A program made the position numbers and the translations under genes. From positions 2,332,001-2,396,000 of the forward strand of contig JIAB01000001.1 in assembly GCA_000687975.1 (NCBI GenBank): a DNA stretch of 64,000 nt. Direction: 5' to 3'. Below, in pieces: positions 35,063 to 44,276 of this stretch (the stretch's first letter is position 1; every line of letters begins with the position of its first letter). The notes beneath the pieces are model-generated. The model searched no databases. It was not told the DNA's origin and was given only the letters and a program-made list of their open reading frames with translations. This DNA comes from Lachnospiraceae bacterium AC2031 (GTDB taxonomy: Bacteria; Bacillota; Clostridia; Lachnospirales; Lachnospiraceae).

Positions 35063-35554
35063 ATGATAAACTATCTGATTGTTTTTTTGATTTCTATGGC
35101 GCCGCTTCTTGAATTGAGAATTGCCATTCCTTTTGCTATAGGTCGTGGGCTGAATATTCCCCTTTCTTATGCTATAGCAATAATTGGTAATATGATTCCA
35201 GTACCTATTATATTCTTTTTTGCGAGAAAGGTGCTTGAATGGGGCGCAGTATTTAACTGGCCAAAGGGACTTAAATGGATTGGTAAGTTCTTTAACTTCT
35301 GTCTTGAAAGAGGAGAGAAGGGCGGAAAGAAGCTTACCGAGAAGGTAGGAAGAAGTTCATATATCGCACTGTTCCTTTTTGTAGGAATTCCTTGTCCTGG
35401 AACTGGGGCATGGGTTGGAACTCTGGCAGCGAGTCTTCTGGATCTTGATTTTAAGAAGAGTGTAATAGCTGTAGTGTGCGGAGTTATATGTGCTGGCGTT
35501 ATTATGGGACTTACAAGTGCAGGACTATTCACTGCTCTTAGAAGTCTGTTTTAA
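35063..35554 (+). CDS. Small multidrug export-type membrane protein (COG2426)
   Basis: A 163-residue hydrophobic protein with about four membrane segments, the opening MAPLLELRIAIPFAIGRGL and the conserved stretch FLFVGIPCPGTGAWVGTLAASLL. This matches the Sm_multidrug_ex family, named from a putative export role that is poorly tested. It starts behind AGAGGAAAAG, after a short intergenic hairpin. Confidence 0.8.
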   Translation: MINYLIVFLISMAPLLELRIAIPFAIGRGLNIPLSYAIAIIGNMIPVPIIFFFARKVLEWGAVFNWPKGLKWIGKFFNFCLERGEKGGKKLTEKVGRSSYIALFLFVGIPCPGTGAWVGTLAASLLDLDFKKSVIAVVCGVICAGVIMGLTSAGLFTALRSLF

Positions 35555-35575
35555 TAAATACATATGGGATGTAAA

Positions 35576-36634
35576 ATGAGAAAAAAACTTGCTTTATTAT
35601 TAATACTTGCATTTATCATGGTGGCTGGAGGCTGCGGTACGGTTGAGACAGATAAACCAACTGAGACTACTGCAGAGGACGATAATCTTCTGGATTCCGA
35701 TGGATTCAGAGCTGTAAAGGACTATGTTGTTACTTTGCAGAATGATGTTAATGTCAGAAAAACTCCAGAAACATCAGGCGAGATTTATATTACTCTGGAT
35801 GCCGGAGTCAATCTTAACAGAACTGGAGTTAAGGATGGCTGGGCAAGAGTACTGATAAATGGTGGCATCTACTACGTTGAGTCACGCTTCGTTGAGGAAA
35901 CTACCATCAAATGGGCCACCGAGACGGACGTTGAAAAGGTCAGCCATATAGTCTTCATTGATCCGGCAAAACAGATTACGGAGGATCTTAATTACGAGCC
36001 TATGAGCCCAGAGGTGGATGCTCCTGAACTTACTGACTCAGGTGAATATGCTACTGCGACCAGCGCACAGATGCCTGGTATGAAGAAAAAGATGACTGCT
36101 GGTGCCATAGGAGTTAACACAGGTAACTTCGAGTATGATGTAACCATGTCAGTTGCAAATTATCTAAACGCTGAGTTGGTAAAGAGAGGTTACACAGTTT
36201 TCCTTTCACGTTCTACCAACAATGTAAATATCAGTAATGCAAAGCGTGCACAGATGGCAAATGCATCCAGTGCTGAAATCTATATAAAGCTGGAAGCACC
36301 GAAGTCTAACGATCCATCGGCTTCAGGTATCCTGGGATTTATAGCTACATCAACTAACTCCCACACAGGAGCGATGTATCAGAAGAATTACGAGTTATGC
36401 TATGACGTGCTTCAGACGACCTGTGAACAGACGGGAGCTACAAGAATGGGTATTTATGAGACAGATAATCTTACGTCTCTAAACTACTGTAACATGCCAG
36501 CTACAGTGCTGAGCGTAGGCTTCCTTTCTAACAACAATGATGATATAGCACTTAGCATGGATGACTACAAGAAAAAGATTGCCATTGGAATAGCCAACGG
36601 AATCGACGAATACTTTGAATCAATAGATAATTAA
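35576..36634 (+). CDS. Lipoprotein with SH3b and degenerate amidase_3 domain
   Basis: A 352-residue protein with a signal peptide and lipobox VAGGC (Cys at residue 20), an acidic Thr-rich spacer, a bacterial SH3 domain (NDVNVRKTPETSGEIYITLD) and an N-acetylmuramoyl-L-alanine amidase-like domain. The zinc ligands and catalytic Glu appear lost: the usual D-AGH reads DPAKQ, the usual SIHAN position reads YIKLEAP, and the usual E-x-GFLSN reads SVGFLSN. The Glu in NFEYD remains. It therefore probably binds wall or regulates another amidase. The ATG at 35576 gives the signal peptide; the ATG at 35564 would add four residues. Confidence 0.8.
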   Translation: MRKKLALLLILAFIMVAGGCGTVETDKPTETTAEDDNLLDSDGFRAVKDYVVTLQNDVNVRKTPETSGEIYITLDAGVNLNRTGVKDGWARVLINGGIYYVESRFVEETTIKWATETDVEKVSHIVFIDPAKQITEDLNYEPMSPEVDAPELTDSGEYATATSAQMPGMKKKMTAGAIGVNTGNFEYDVTMSVANYLNAELVKRGYTVFLSRSTNNVNISNAKRAQMANASSAEIYIKLEAPKSNDPSASGILGFIATSTNSHTGAMYQKNYELCYDVLQTTCEQTGATRMGIYETDNLTSLNYCNMPATVLSVGFLSNNNDDIALSMDDYKKKIAIGIANGIDEYFESIDN

Positions 36635-36638
36635 ATGG

Positions 36639-36689
36639 AATATCACGGGGGACTATCCAATGAGGATGGTCCCCCTTAATTGTGATATT
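36639..36689 (+). terminator. Long terminator-like hairpin after the pseudo-amidase gene
   Basis: GGGGGACTATCC pairs with GGATGGTCCCCC around AATGA, and outer arms AATATCAC/GTGATATT extend the stem. Only a short TTAATT lies in the 3' arm, so it may be a bidirectional or RNA-processing structure. Confidence 0.6.
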
Positions 36690-36691
36690 AC

Positions 36692-36720
36692 TTGACAGAA
36701 ATGTTACAAAGTGGTAGTAT
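36692..36720 (+). promoter_or_regulatory. Promoter of the SleB-type hydrolase gene
   Basis: TTGACA (36692-36697) and TAGTAT (36715-36720) are separated by 17 bases. The spacer holds ATGTTACAAA, the exact reverse complement of TTTGTAACAT at 36755. Confidence 0.75.
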
Positions 36721-36784
36721 AGCAACGTAACAAATTCGTAACAAATTAACATAATTTGTAACATTTGTTTACATAATATGTAAC
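36703..36784 (+). promoter_or_regulatory. Cluster of GTAAC operator-like elements
   Basis: GTAAC or its complement occurs at 36703, 36727, 36738, 36758 and 36780. CGTAACAAATT is perfectly tandem at 36726-36747 with an 11-bp period. The pattern resembles WalR (YycF) boxes, TGTWAH-N5-TGTWAH, which control cell-wall hydrolases in Firmicutes. That link is inference. Confidence 0.5.
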
Positions 36785-36830
36785 AAACCATACGGAATGT
36801 TAATAAATCAGTTAATAAATTGAGGTTTTT

Positions 36831-38078
36831 ATGAATCGTAGACAGCAGATAAAACTTGAAAATGCTAAAGTTTTTGCTAGAAAGTACATATTCTCAGGAA
36901 GATATATAGTAAGAAACACACTTGCAGTTATGGGACTCGCTACAGTAGTTGGCGGTGCATACCTTACAGTACAGGTTGCTGGTACAAATGCTGCTTCAAG
37001 TGTTGCGGTTGAAACTGAAACAACTGAACAGGTTGCTGAGGTTGAGACAGAGCCTGAGACATATGCAATTAATATAAGTGATTCAAGTCTTGTAAAGGCT
37101 GATTCAGTTGATTCTCTCTATGTTCGTTTAGAGGATGACAGTGTACTTACAGCTTCAAATGATATCGACAAGCTTACAAAGTCTGAGTATGACATGACAA
37201 ACAAGTTCATCGTTACAACAGAGGGACTTAACGTAAGAGCTTCAGCTTCTGAAGATGGAAATATCCTTAAAGTTCTGAACACTGGTGATTACGGTGATAT
37301 AGTTGGAACAGAGGGCGATTGGACAATCATCGCTCATCTTGATACAGAAGGATATGTTAAGACAGAATATATAATCACTGGCGATGAGGCTACTGCGGTT
37401 GCTGAGAAGGCTGCTGCAGATGGAGTTAGCTACAGAGCAGCACTCGGAGTTAAAGATGTACTTGTAGCAGATGCAAACAGCCAGGAAGATACAAAGACTG
37501 ATGTAGCATCAGTTGATAGAAAGGTAGAAATCTCTACAGAGACTGCTAAGGCAGAAACTACTACAGCTCAGACAACAGAGGCGCCTACACAGACAACAAC
37601 ACAGGCTCCTACAACTGAAGCAACTACTGAGGCAACAACACAGGCTCCTACTACAGAAGCTCCAACTGAGGCACCTACAGAAGCCCCAACAGAAGCTGCT
37701 ACAGAGGCAGCGCCAGTTGAGTCATCAGATCTTTACCTCCTTGCAGCAATCGTTTATGCTGAGTCAGGTGGTGAGTCTTACGAAGGACAGCTTGCAGTTG
37801 CAAGTGTAGTAATGAACAGATTATACAGCGGCAAATGGGGCAGCTCACTTTCAAGTGTTATCTATGCACCAAGCCAGTTCTCAGGAGCATATACAGGAGC
37901 TTTCTCAACAGCACTTTCAACAGGTGGTTCATCAACATCACTTCAGGCTGCACAGGATGCTCTTAACGGTGCTAACAACGTTGGAGGCTACATGAGCTTC
38001 AGACCTACATGGAACACACCACAGTCAGTATATGACAGCGGTAACTACATTCAGATAGGAAACCATGTATTTTACTAA
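36831..38078 (+). CDS. SleB/CwlJ-type cell wall hydrolase with SH3 domain
   Basis: A 415-residue secreted or membrane-anchored protein. A basic N-terminus and a hydrophobic segment (residues 34-52) are followed by an SH3b domain (TTEGLNVRASASEDGNILKV), then a Thr/Glu/Ala/Pro-rich low-complexity linker with repeated TEAPT units (about residues 240-295). The C-terminal Hydrolase_2 domain has LYLLAAIVYAESGGESYEGQ with the likely catalytic Glu. Family members are lytic transglycosylase-like enzymes that cut peptidoglycan, in spore cortex or vegetative wall. The upstream region carries a good promoter and a GTAAC repeat cluster. Confidence 0.88.
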   Translation: MNRRQQIKLENAKVFARKYIFSGRYIVRNTLAVMGLATVVGGAYLTVQVAGTNAASSVAVETETTEQVAEVETEPETYAINISDSSLVKADSVDSLYVRLEDDSVLTASNDIDKLTKSEYDMTNKFIVTTEGLNVRASASEDGNILKVLNTGDYGDIVGTEGDWTIIAHLDTEGYVKTEYIITGDEATAVAEKAAADGVSYRAALGVKDVLVADANSQEDTKTDVASVDRKVEISTETAKAETTTAQTTEAPTQTTTQAPTTEATTEATTQAPTTEAPTEAPTEAPTEAATEAAPVESSDLYLLAAIVYAESGGESYEGQLAVASVVMNRLYSGKWGSSLSSVIYAPSQFSGAYTGAFSTALSTGGSSTSLQAAQDALNGANNVGGYMSFRPTWNTPQSVYDSGNYIQIGNHVFY

Positions 38079-38108
38079 GTTAAACTTTTTCACAAGAAAT
38101 CTTTTTTT

Positions 38109-38148
38109 AGAAGTTAGTGAGTTATCTCGCTAACTTCTTTCTTTTTTT
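38109..38148 (+). terminator. Terminator after the SleB-type gene
   Basis: AGAAGTTAGTGAG and CTCGCTAACTTCT form a 13-bp stem with one wobble, followed by TTCTTTTTTT. Confidence 0.93.
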
Positions 38149-38218
38149 GATGCTTTACTTCCTTATAGTATTTTAAGTGTGTCTTAAAGATTTCTTAACA
38201 TTTTTATGTATATAATAT

Positions 38219-38270
38219 GGTGCAGAAGGGGACAGACCTCAGTGCAGTGGGGACGGACCCCACTGCACCA
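38219..38270 (+). repeat. Double-hairpin interspersed repeat, copy C
   Basis: GGTGCAGAAGGGGACAGACC is followed by the hairpin GTGCAGTGGGG / CCCCACTGCAC, in the same orientation as copy A. It lies in the leader just before the TraX-family gene. Confidence 0.87.
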
Positions 38271-38293
38271 AATTCAAGATAAGGGGAAATAGA

Positions 38294-39007
38294 ATGAAAG
38301 GGATTTTAAACAGGAATCATATTAAGTACATCGCAATAATAGCGATGGTGATTGACCACATAGCGTGGGCGTTTGTACCTACCGCTTCGCTGCTTGGACA
38401 GATAATGCATACGATTGGCCGACTTACAGGACCTACTATGGCATTTATGATCGCAGAGGGCTATATACATACCAGAGATGTAAAGAAGTATGCTACACGT
38501 TTAGGTATCTTTGCACTTATTTCATGGCCGCCATTCTGTCTCTTCGAAACGGGAAGCTGGCCGGGAATTTCATTTCCAGTTATATATTCACTGTTCTTAG
38601 GACTTTTGGCCATCTGCATATGGGATAAGTCAGAGGCTAAGAAGGGAGCAAAGATTGCAGCGATAGTTGTACTATGTGTTTTCTCTGTAATAGGCGACTG
38701 GGCATTCTTCGATGTCCTTTGGGCACTGTTCTTCTTTATCTATCGTGACAGACCAGTGGCTAAATGGGTTGCCTTTTCAGCAGTAGCACTGTTCGAATCA
38801 CTGGCAAGTAATTTGATGGCATTTACTACAGATTATCCAACTGCACAGCTTTTCCAGTTCGGAGTATTCTTGGTAATCCCTATACTTGCATACCTGTATA
38901 GTGGAAAATCAGGAAGCAAGAAGGCCTTTCATAAATGGTTCTTCTATATATTCTATCCAGCGCATCTGCTGATACTTTTCTTTATAAAGCTTATTGTTTA
39001 TAAATAG
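38294..39007 (+). CDS. TraX family membrane protein
   Basis: A 237-residue protein with about seven hydrophobic segments and the family's opening HIKYIAIIAMVIDHIAWAF, then RLTGPTMAFMIAEGYIHT. TraX proteins were named from conjugative pilin acetylation, but chromosomal copies in Firmicutes are stand-alone acyltransferase-like membrane proteins of unknown target. No conjugation genes are nearby. AAGGGGAAA precedes the ATG. Confidence 0.87.
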   Translation: MKGILNRNHIKYIAIIAMVIDHIAWAFVPTASLLGQIMHTIGRLTGPTMAFMIAEGYIHTRDVKKYATRLGIFALISWPPFCLFETGSWPGISFPVIYSLFLGLLAICIWDKSEAKKGAKIAAIVVLCVFSVIGDWAFFDVLWALFFFIYRDRPVAKWVAFSAVALFESLASNLMAFTTDYPTAQLFQFGVFLVIPILAYLYSGKSGSKKAFHKWFFYIFYPAHLLILFFIKLIVYK

Positions 39008-39019
39008 AGTTTTGAAAAG

Positions 39020-39062
39020 TAGCACCAAATAGTGTAAAATTACTATTTGGTGCTATATTTTT
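39020..39062 (+). terminator. Terminator after the TraX gene
   Basis: TAGCACCAAATAGT and ACTATTTGGTGCTA form a perfect 14-bp stem, followed by TATTTTT. Confidence 0.9.
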
Positions 39063-39114
39063 GGAGTTAATTCTCCGTGTTAGGAGTTTTTTAGAAAGTA
39101 AGAGGGGATGTATT

Positions 39115-39825
39115 ATGAGAATTGCTGTTTGTGATGATGAAGAAAAGTTCCGTACTCAGGCAAGAGAGATGATCGATAAGCTTGCTGGTAGTATCGATGT
39201 GGTTGTTGATGCTTATGAGGATGGCAGGAAGCTGCTTCAGGCCTTCGATACAAATCCATACGACGTGCTATTTCTCGATATAGAGATGCCTGCTATGGAT
39301 GGAATCACTCTGGCTAAGAAGCTGAGAGAGCGTAGTGATAAGATATATATTGTATTCCTTACAGGACATGTGGAATATGCGCTGGAGGGGTATGAGGTAA
39401 ATGCTCTCAGATATCTTACTAAGCCTGTTCAGGAGGATAAGCTCCGTGAGGTGCTTCGCTTCGTTATGGATCAGTCTACAAGTAAGAAACAGCTTATGAT
39501 CAAGGAAGATGGTGAGGAACTGCTTCTGAATGTGTCAGATATCATATATATGGAGGCACAGAATCAGTATGTAATGATCTATGCTACAGATGGAGAGCAT
39601 TTGGTCCGCTATAATATTGGTGACTTTGAGGAACAGCTTAAGGGTGATGGCTTCTTCAGAGTTCATAGAGGTTACTTAGTATCTCTTGCGAAGGTTAAGA
39701 AGCTTGTTAAGAGTGATGTGCTGATGGAAACTCCTGATGGAGAGATAGATATTCCTGTCAGCCGTTCAAATGTGAAACCTCTTAAAGAAGCACTTTATGC
39801 TTACGTAGAAAATTCAGCATTCTAA
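39115..39825 (+). CDS. LytTR family response regulator
   Basis: A 236-residue regulator. The receiver domain has the acidic pocket CDDEE at residues 6-10, the phospho-acceptor Asp in LFLDIEMPAMDG, Thr in FLTGHVEYA and Lys in YLTKPV. The C-terminal LytTR DNA-binding domain has IIYMEAQNQYVMIY and FFRVHRGYLVSLAKVKKL. I chose the ATG at 39115 because GAGGGGATG lies upstream and it starts at the first beta strand. It pairs with the GHKL kinase that follows, in the manner of AgrA/AgrC or VirR/VirS, so it may respond to a peptide signal. Confidence 0.92.
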   Translation: MRIAVCDDEEKFRTQAREMIDKLAGSIDVVVDAYEDGRKLLQAFDTNPYDVLFLDIEMPAMDGITLAKKLRERSDKIYIVFLTGHVEYALEGYEVNALRYLTKPVQEDKLREVLRFVMDQSTSKKQLMIKEDGEELLLNVSDIIYMEAQNQYVMIYATDGEHLVRYNIGDFEEQLKGDGFFRVHRGYLVSLAKVKKLVKSDVLMETPDGEIDIPVSRSNVKPLKEALYAYVENSAF

Positions 39826-39877
39826 TATAGTTTTAAAGATAATACTAACATAAGAGTAATATACTAGTGAGATAATT

Positions 39878-41347
39878 ATGGAATCAGTTTTAGAATATGG
39901 AATGACAATACTGTCCGATTTTAATTTTATGCTTGCAATGCTTGTTATTGTTTTGGTTGCAGCGTGTTTCCTTGGACGTTATATAGTAATAACAAGAAAG
40001 ATGGTTATTGCTACTCTTGGAGTGGCTGCTTTTCGAATTGTATTTATTGTAGTTGCCCATTTTGTTATAAAGGCGGTCGACCCAGGACTATATGAGTTCA
40101 TGCAAAATATGTCAATGCTCGAGGGGGTTTCACCTGATAATCAGTATTATGATGCACTGATGATGTATTCATTAATAGGTAATCTAATTGTAAATGTATT
40201 TGTTTTTTTATATGCATTTGTATTTTATCTAATTGCTTATAAAGAGAAACGTCTCCTACGTGCGATAGAATCTACGGTAGCTCTTTACCTGTTATATTAT
40301 TACATAAATACCATGGTTCAGTATTCATATATTTACTTTAATGGAGCGACTATGGAAGTGCTGCAGGCGGCACTTATGACGACTTATGGTAAAGATGCAG
40401 CATTTTATACTATGTCAGCTGTTATAACTGATTTTGTTGTATATTTAATACTTCTAATAATTTTATATTTTAGATATTTTAAGAAAAAGAAATTCTATGT
40501 TGTACGAATGAGAAGTCGTATTCTTTTCATTGTCTGGCTTGTTTTCTTCAGTATATTTCCTGCAATGCCATTTGGACTGGAAAGAATAAGTGAAAAATAT
40601 AAGATGCTATGTCTTCTTTTTGGAAGCTTGATTCCTGTTCTTGGTATGATTGCTCCAATCCTTCTGGTAATGAGTGTGGCCGAGAAGAATCTAAGAGAGA
40701 AGAACGAATATCAGGAATCCTATCTTGCTGCCGAGCTTGAATATATTGAACGTTACAAGCGTAAGCAGGAGGAGACCAGAGCTTTCCGCCATGATATTAT
40801 CAACAATCTGTCTCTGACCAATATGATGCTGGAAGAAGGTAAGACTGAAGAGGCGAGTGAACATCTTAAGCAGCTGCTGGGAAATGTAAGAGCTCTTTCT
40901 CCATCTATCATAACTGGTGATGAGATGCTTGACTGTATTGTTGCCATGAAGGCTGACAAGATGAAGGAAAAAGGAATTGGTTTCTCAATGGACGGCGTTG
41001 CAGATGGTGGATTAAATCTGAAACCTATGGACGTCTGCAGTATTTTTGCAAATGCACTTGATAATGCTATCGAAGCTTCGTCCAAGATGCCAACTGGTGC
41101 CTGGGTTGATATGAATATCAAGCGTACCGAGAAATTCTTTGTTATAAAGATTGCTAATGCTGCGGAACAGCAGGTGGATGTGGAGAAGCTTTTCATGTCT
41201 TCAGGTTATACATCTAAGCAGGATAAGGAACATCACGGCTTTGGCCTTAGAAATATAAGAATGGCAGTGGAGGATTATGATGGTCTTGTAAAGGCTGAGT
41301 CAGATGATTCATCCTTCGCTTTATCAATTATGATTCCACGTAAATAG
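39878..41347 (+). CDS. GHKL-type sensor histidine kinase (AgrC-like)
   Basis: A 489-residue kinase. About six or seven hydrophobic segments occupy residues 10-275. A coiled linker leads to the phospho-acceptor His in RAFRHDIINNLSLTNMML and the GHKL ATPase boxes NALDNAIEAS and GFGLRNIRMAV. It starts 52 bases after the LytTR regulator gene and should phosphorylate it. No propeptide or AgrB-like gene is seen nearby, so the signal is unknown. Confidence 0.9.
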   Translation: MESVLEYGMTILSDFNFMLAMLVIVLVAACFLGRYIVITRKMVIATLGVAAFRIVFIVVAHFVIKAVDPGLYEFMQNMSMLEGVSPDNQYYDALMMYSLIGNLIVNVFVFLYAFVFYLIAYKEKRLLRAIESTVALYLLYYYINTMVQYSYIYFNGATMEVLQAALMTTYGKDAAFYTMSAVITDFVVYLILLIILYFRYFKKKKFYVVRMRSRILFIVWLVFFSIFPAMPFGLERISEKYKMLCLLFGSLIPVLGMIAPILLVMSVAEKNLREKNEYQESYLAAELEYIERYKRKQEETRAFRHDIINNLSLTNMMLEEGKTEEASEHLKQLLGNVRALSPSIITGDEMLDCIVAMKADKMKEKGIGFSMDGVADGGLNLKPMDVCSIFANALDNAIEASSKMPTGAWVDMNIKRTEKFFVIKIANAAEQQVDVEKLFMSSGYTSKQDKEHHGFGLRNIRMAVEDYDGLVKAESDDSSFALSIMIPRK

Positions 41348-41386
41348 TTTTCCTGAATGATTCAGGACCTTAAAAGGGGGAGAAAA

Positions 41387-44116
41387 ATGAAATATTATCT
41401 GGAAACCGTCGAAAGTGTTTTGAAGGAGAAGAATACCTCCGAAACAGGCCTTAAAAAGGCAGAGGTAGAGAAACGCCTTGCTGAGGTTGGACCGAATAAG
41501 CTGGTGGAGAAGGAAAAAGAGAGCATTGTAAAGAAGTTCATTAAAGAAATCTGCGAGCCAATGACCATCGTTCTTATTATCGCAGCGATCATCTCCGCAG
41601 TAACAGCCGTATTCTCTCATGAAGGATTTGCAGATGTATTCATTATCCTTACTGTAGTAATAGTAAATGCTATCCTCGGCGTTTATCAGGAGTCGAAGGC
41701 CGAATCAGCCATCGCAGCCCTGCAGGAGATTGCCGCAGCTCAGTCTAAGGTAATCCGTGACGGCGAGGTTATGGTTATTCCTTCGGCAGAACTGGTGCCT
41801 GGCGATATCATTTCTCTTGAAGCAGGTGACGCGGTACCAGCAGACTCCCGTATACTAGAGGCGGCTTCCCTTAAGGTAGAAGAGGCGGCCCTCACTGGTG
41901 AGTCGGTTCCATCTGAGAAGACAGAGGATGTTCTGGATCTTGGTGGTGGAACTGATATTCCTCTTGGCGACAGAGCCAACATGATCTATATGGGTTCTTC
42001 AGTTCAGTACGGACGCTGCAAGGCAGTGGTTGTTGAGACTGGTATGGGAACTGAAATGGGAAAGATCGCGGATCAGCTATCACAAGCAGCTGATGACGAG
42101 ACTCCGCTTCAGATCAAACTGACAGAACTGTCTAAGATCCTTTCTATTATGGTACTGGTTATCTGTGCCGTAATCTTTGCAATAAATATCGTGAGAAATC
42201 TTGTGACAGGCGCCGGCCTATCAGGTGATTTCTTCGTAAATACTTTCATGATCGCTATATCTCTTGCAGTTGCTGCAATTCCTGAGGGACTTGCTGCGGT
42301 TGTAACAGTGCTTCTTTCAATCGGCGTTACACATATGTCAAAGAATCACGCCATCATCAGACGTCTTACTGCTGTTGAGACTCTGGGATGTACACAGATC
42401 ATCTGTTCTGATAAGACTGGTACACTGACACAGAACAAGATGACAGTTGTTGAGCATGTAACTATTACTGATGGGGAAGTTGAAGTTGATAAGGATGAGG
42501 CAGGAAAGCTTCTTCCTGACGACAATCTTTCTGATGACGGCAAGAAGCTGATCCTTGGCATGGCTCTTTGTTCAGATGCTGAGTGGGAGACTGATAAGGC
42601 TGTAGGAGAGGCTACAGAGTGTGCTCTGGTTACAGATGCAGCGAAAAATGGTATGCCAAAGGCCCAGCTTAAAGAGAAGTACCCTAGAGTTGGTGAGGCT
42701 CCATTTGACTCCCTCCGTAAAATGATGACAACAATCCATAAGGATCCGGAAGGTAACTATATTCAGTTTACTAAGGGTGCGCCAGACTGTGTGCTGGATG
42801 CCTGCACCAAGTACCTTATGGATGGAGAAATACATGATCTGACACCTGAGGTTCTGAAGAAGATTCAGCTTTCCAACAAGGGAATGGCTGACAGAGCCCT
42901 TCGTGTACTTGCCCTTGGTTTTAAGACTATGGACAAGGTTCCGTCAGATCTTTCACCAAAGCAGATTGAAAACGAACTTATATATGTTGGTCTCTGCGGT
43001 ATGATAGACCCAATACGTCCTGAGGTAAAGGTTGCTATTGGTGAATGCCGTAAGGCTGGTATCCGTCCGGTAATGATCACAGGTGACCACCGTGATACAG
43101 CTGTTGCCATAGCTAAAGAGCTGGGCATCCTGGATGGTGTTGATGAAGAAGGAAATGCAGTAACCTACGAAGCAATCACTGGTTCTGAGCTTGAGGAGCT
43201 TTCAGAAGACTACTTCATGGAACATGTTGGGGACTATTCAGTATATGCCCGTGTTCAGCCAGAACATAAGGTTCGTATCGTAAATGCATGGAAGGCTAAA
43301 GAACGTGTTACTGCCATGACAGGAGATGGTGTAAATGATGCGCCTTCGATCAAGTCTGCTGATATCGGTGTTGGTATGGGTATTACTGGTACTGACGTTA
43401 CAAAGAACGTGGCAGATATGATCCTTACTGATGACAACTTTGCCACAATCGTTGCTGCAGTTGCAGAGGGACGTAGAATCTATGACAATATCCGTAAGGC
43501 TATACAGTTCCTGCTTTCTTCGAACCTTGCTGAGGTTATTGCCATTTTCATAGCAACAATAATGAACTTTACAATACTTAAGCCTGCACATCTTCTGTGG
43601 ATCAACCTGATCACAGACTGTTTCCCAGCAATCGGACTGGGAATGGAAGAGGCAGAGGCAGACACTATGACACAGCCACCACGTAAGAAGACCGATGGTA
43701 TCTTCTCAGGCGGACTTGGTGTTGATGTAGTGCTTCAGGGTGCGGTTATCGCGATCCTTACAGTTGTATCCTACGCTGTGGGCCATTATCTGGAGAGTGG
43801 CAGCTGGGCTATCGAAACATCAGCTGATGGAATGACTATGGCTTTCCTTACACTTTCACTTATGGAAATCTTCCATAGCTTCAATATGCGTTCAAGACGT
43901 GCATCACTGTTCAGTCTTAAGAAGCAGAATAAGACACTTTGGGCAACACTGGTATTTTCATTGGTACTTACAGTTACAATCCTTTATGTTCCAGCCCTTA
44001 GAAGCCTGTTCTCCTTCAGTTATATTGACGCTAAGGAGTTTGGTATTGCGGCAGGTATCGCTATTCTGATAATTCCAATCGTTGAGATATCAAAACTGAT
44101 ACAAAGACATCGTTAA
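41387..44116 (+). CDS. Calcium-type P-type ATPase (P2 class)
   Basis: A 909-residue cation pump. Visible motifs are LTGESVPSEK (actuator), IPEGLAAVV in membrane helix 4 (Ca2+ site), the phosphorylated CSDKTGTLTQNKM, KGAPD (nucleotide binding), and MTGDGVNDAPSIKSADIGVG (hinge). NLITDCFPAIGLG matches the helix 6 N..TD Ca2+ ligands. It likely exports Ca2+ from the cytosol. The ATG at 41387 has AAAAGGGGGAGA upstream. The last bases and the stop are partly duplicated just downstream (44133-44148). The next gene carries an EF-hand-like loop. Confidence 0.94.
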   Translation: MKYYLETVESVLKEKNTSETGLKKAEVEKRLAEVGPNKLVEKEKESIVKKFIKEICEPMTIVLIIAAIISAVTAVFSHEGFADVFIILTVVIVNAILGVYQESKAESAIAALQEIAAAQSKVIRDGEVMVIPSAELVPGDIISLEAGDAVPADSRILEAASLKVEEAALTGESVPSEKTEDVLDLGGGTDIPLGDRANMIYMGSSVQYGRCKAVVVETGMGTEMGKIADQLSQAADDETPLQIKLTELSKILSIMVLVICAVIFAINIVRNLVTGAGLSGDFFVNTFMIAISLAVAAIPEGLAAVVTVLLSIGVTHMSKNHAIIRRLTAVETLGCTQIICSDKTGTLTQNKMTVVEHVTITDGEVEVDKDEAGKLLPDDNLSDDGKKLILGMALCSDAEWETDKAVGEATECALVTDAAKNGMPKAQLKEKYPRVGEAPFDSLRKMMTTIHKDPEGNYIQFTKGAPDCVLDACTKYLMDGEIHDLTPEVLKKIQLSNKGMADRALRVLALGFKTMDKVPSDLSPKQIENELIYVGLCGMIDPIRPEVKVAIGECRKAGIRPVMITGDHRDTAVAIAKELGILDGVDEEGNAVTYEAITGSELEELSEDYFMEHVGDYSVYARVQPEHKVRIVNAWKAKERVTAMTGDGVNDAPSIKSADIGVGMGITGTDVTKNVADMILTDDNFATIVAAVAEGRRIYDNIRKAIQFLLSSNLAEVIAIFIATIMNFTILKPAHLLWINLITDCFPAIGLGMEEAEADTMTQPPRKKTDGIFSGGLGVDVVLQGAVIAILTVVSYAVGHYLESGSWAIETSADGMTMAFLTLSLMEIFHSFNMRSRRASLFSLKKQNKTLWATLVFSLVLTVTILYVPALRSLFSFSYIDAKEFGIAAGIAILIIPIVEISKLIQRHR

Positions 44117-44148
44117 GATAGATAATCTGTTTCAAAGACATCGTTAAG
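44102..44148 (+). repeat. 16-bp direct repeat duplicating the ATPase gene end
   Basis: CAAAGACATCGTTAAG occurs at 44102-44117 (including the TAA stop) and again at 44133-44148, with a 31-bp period. It looks like a recent short tandem duplication. Confidence 0.85.
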
Positions 44149-44276
44149 GGAAGGTTAAGGTTGAGAGATTTTTATGATAAGGTTAGTTTGTTAAGATGTG
44201 CACATAACAAAGAGAGATCACTTGAAGGGAAGTGAGTGATCAGGCCTTAGATAAATGAAAGGAAGGATGAAAGGTT

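Noticed and set aside
35167-35532. A 121-codon minus-strand frame
   Set aside because: It is antisense to the small export-type membrane protein, with no ribosome site and a composition typical of a shadow frame.
36726-36784. A CRISPR-like array
   Set aside because: The repeated unit is only 5-11 bases with no regular spacers; it lies in a promoter and fits an operator cluster better.
38294-39007. Remnant of a conjugative element, because of the TraX name
   Set aside because: TraX-family proteins are common stand-alone chromosomal genes in Firmicutes, and no other conjugation, integrase or attachment-site feature is seen nearby.
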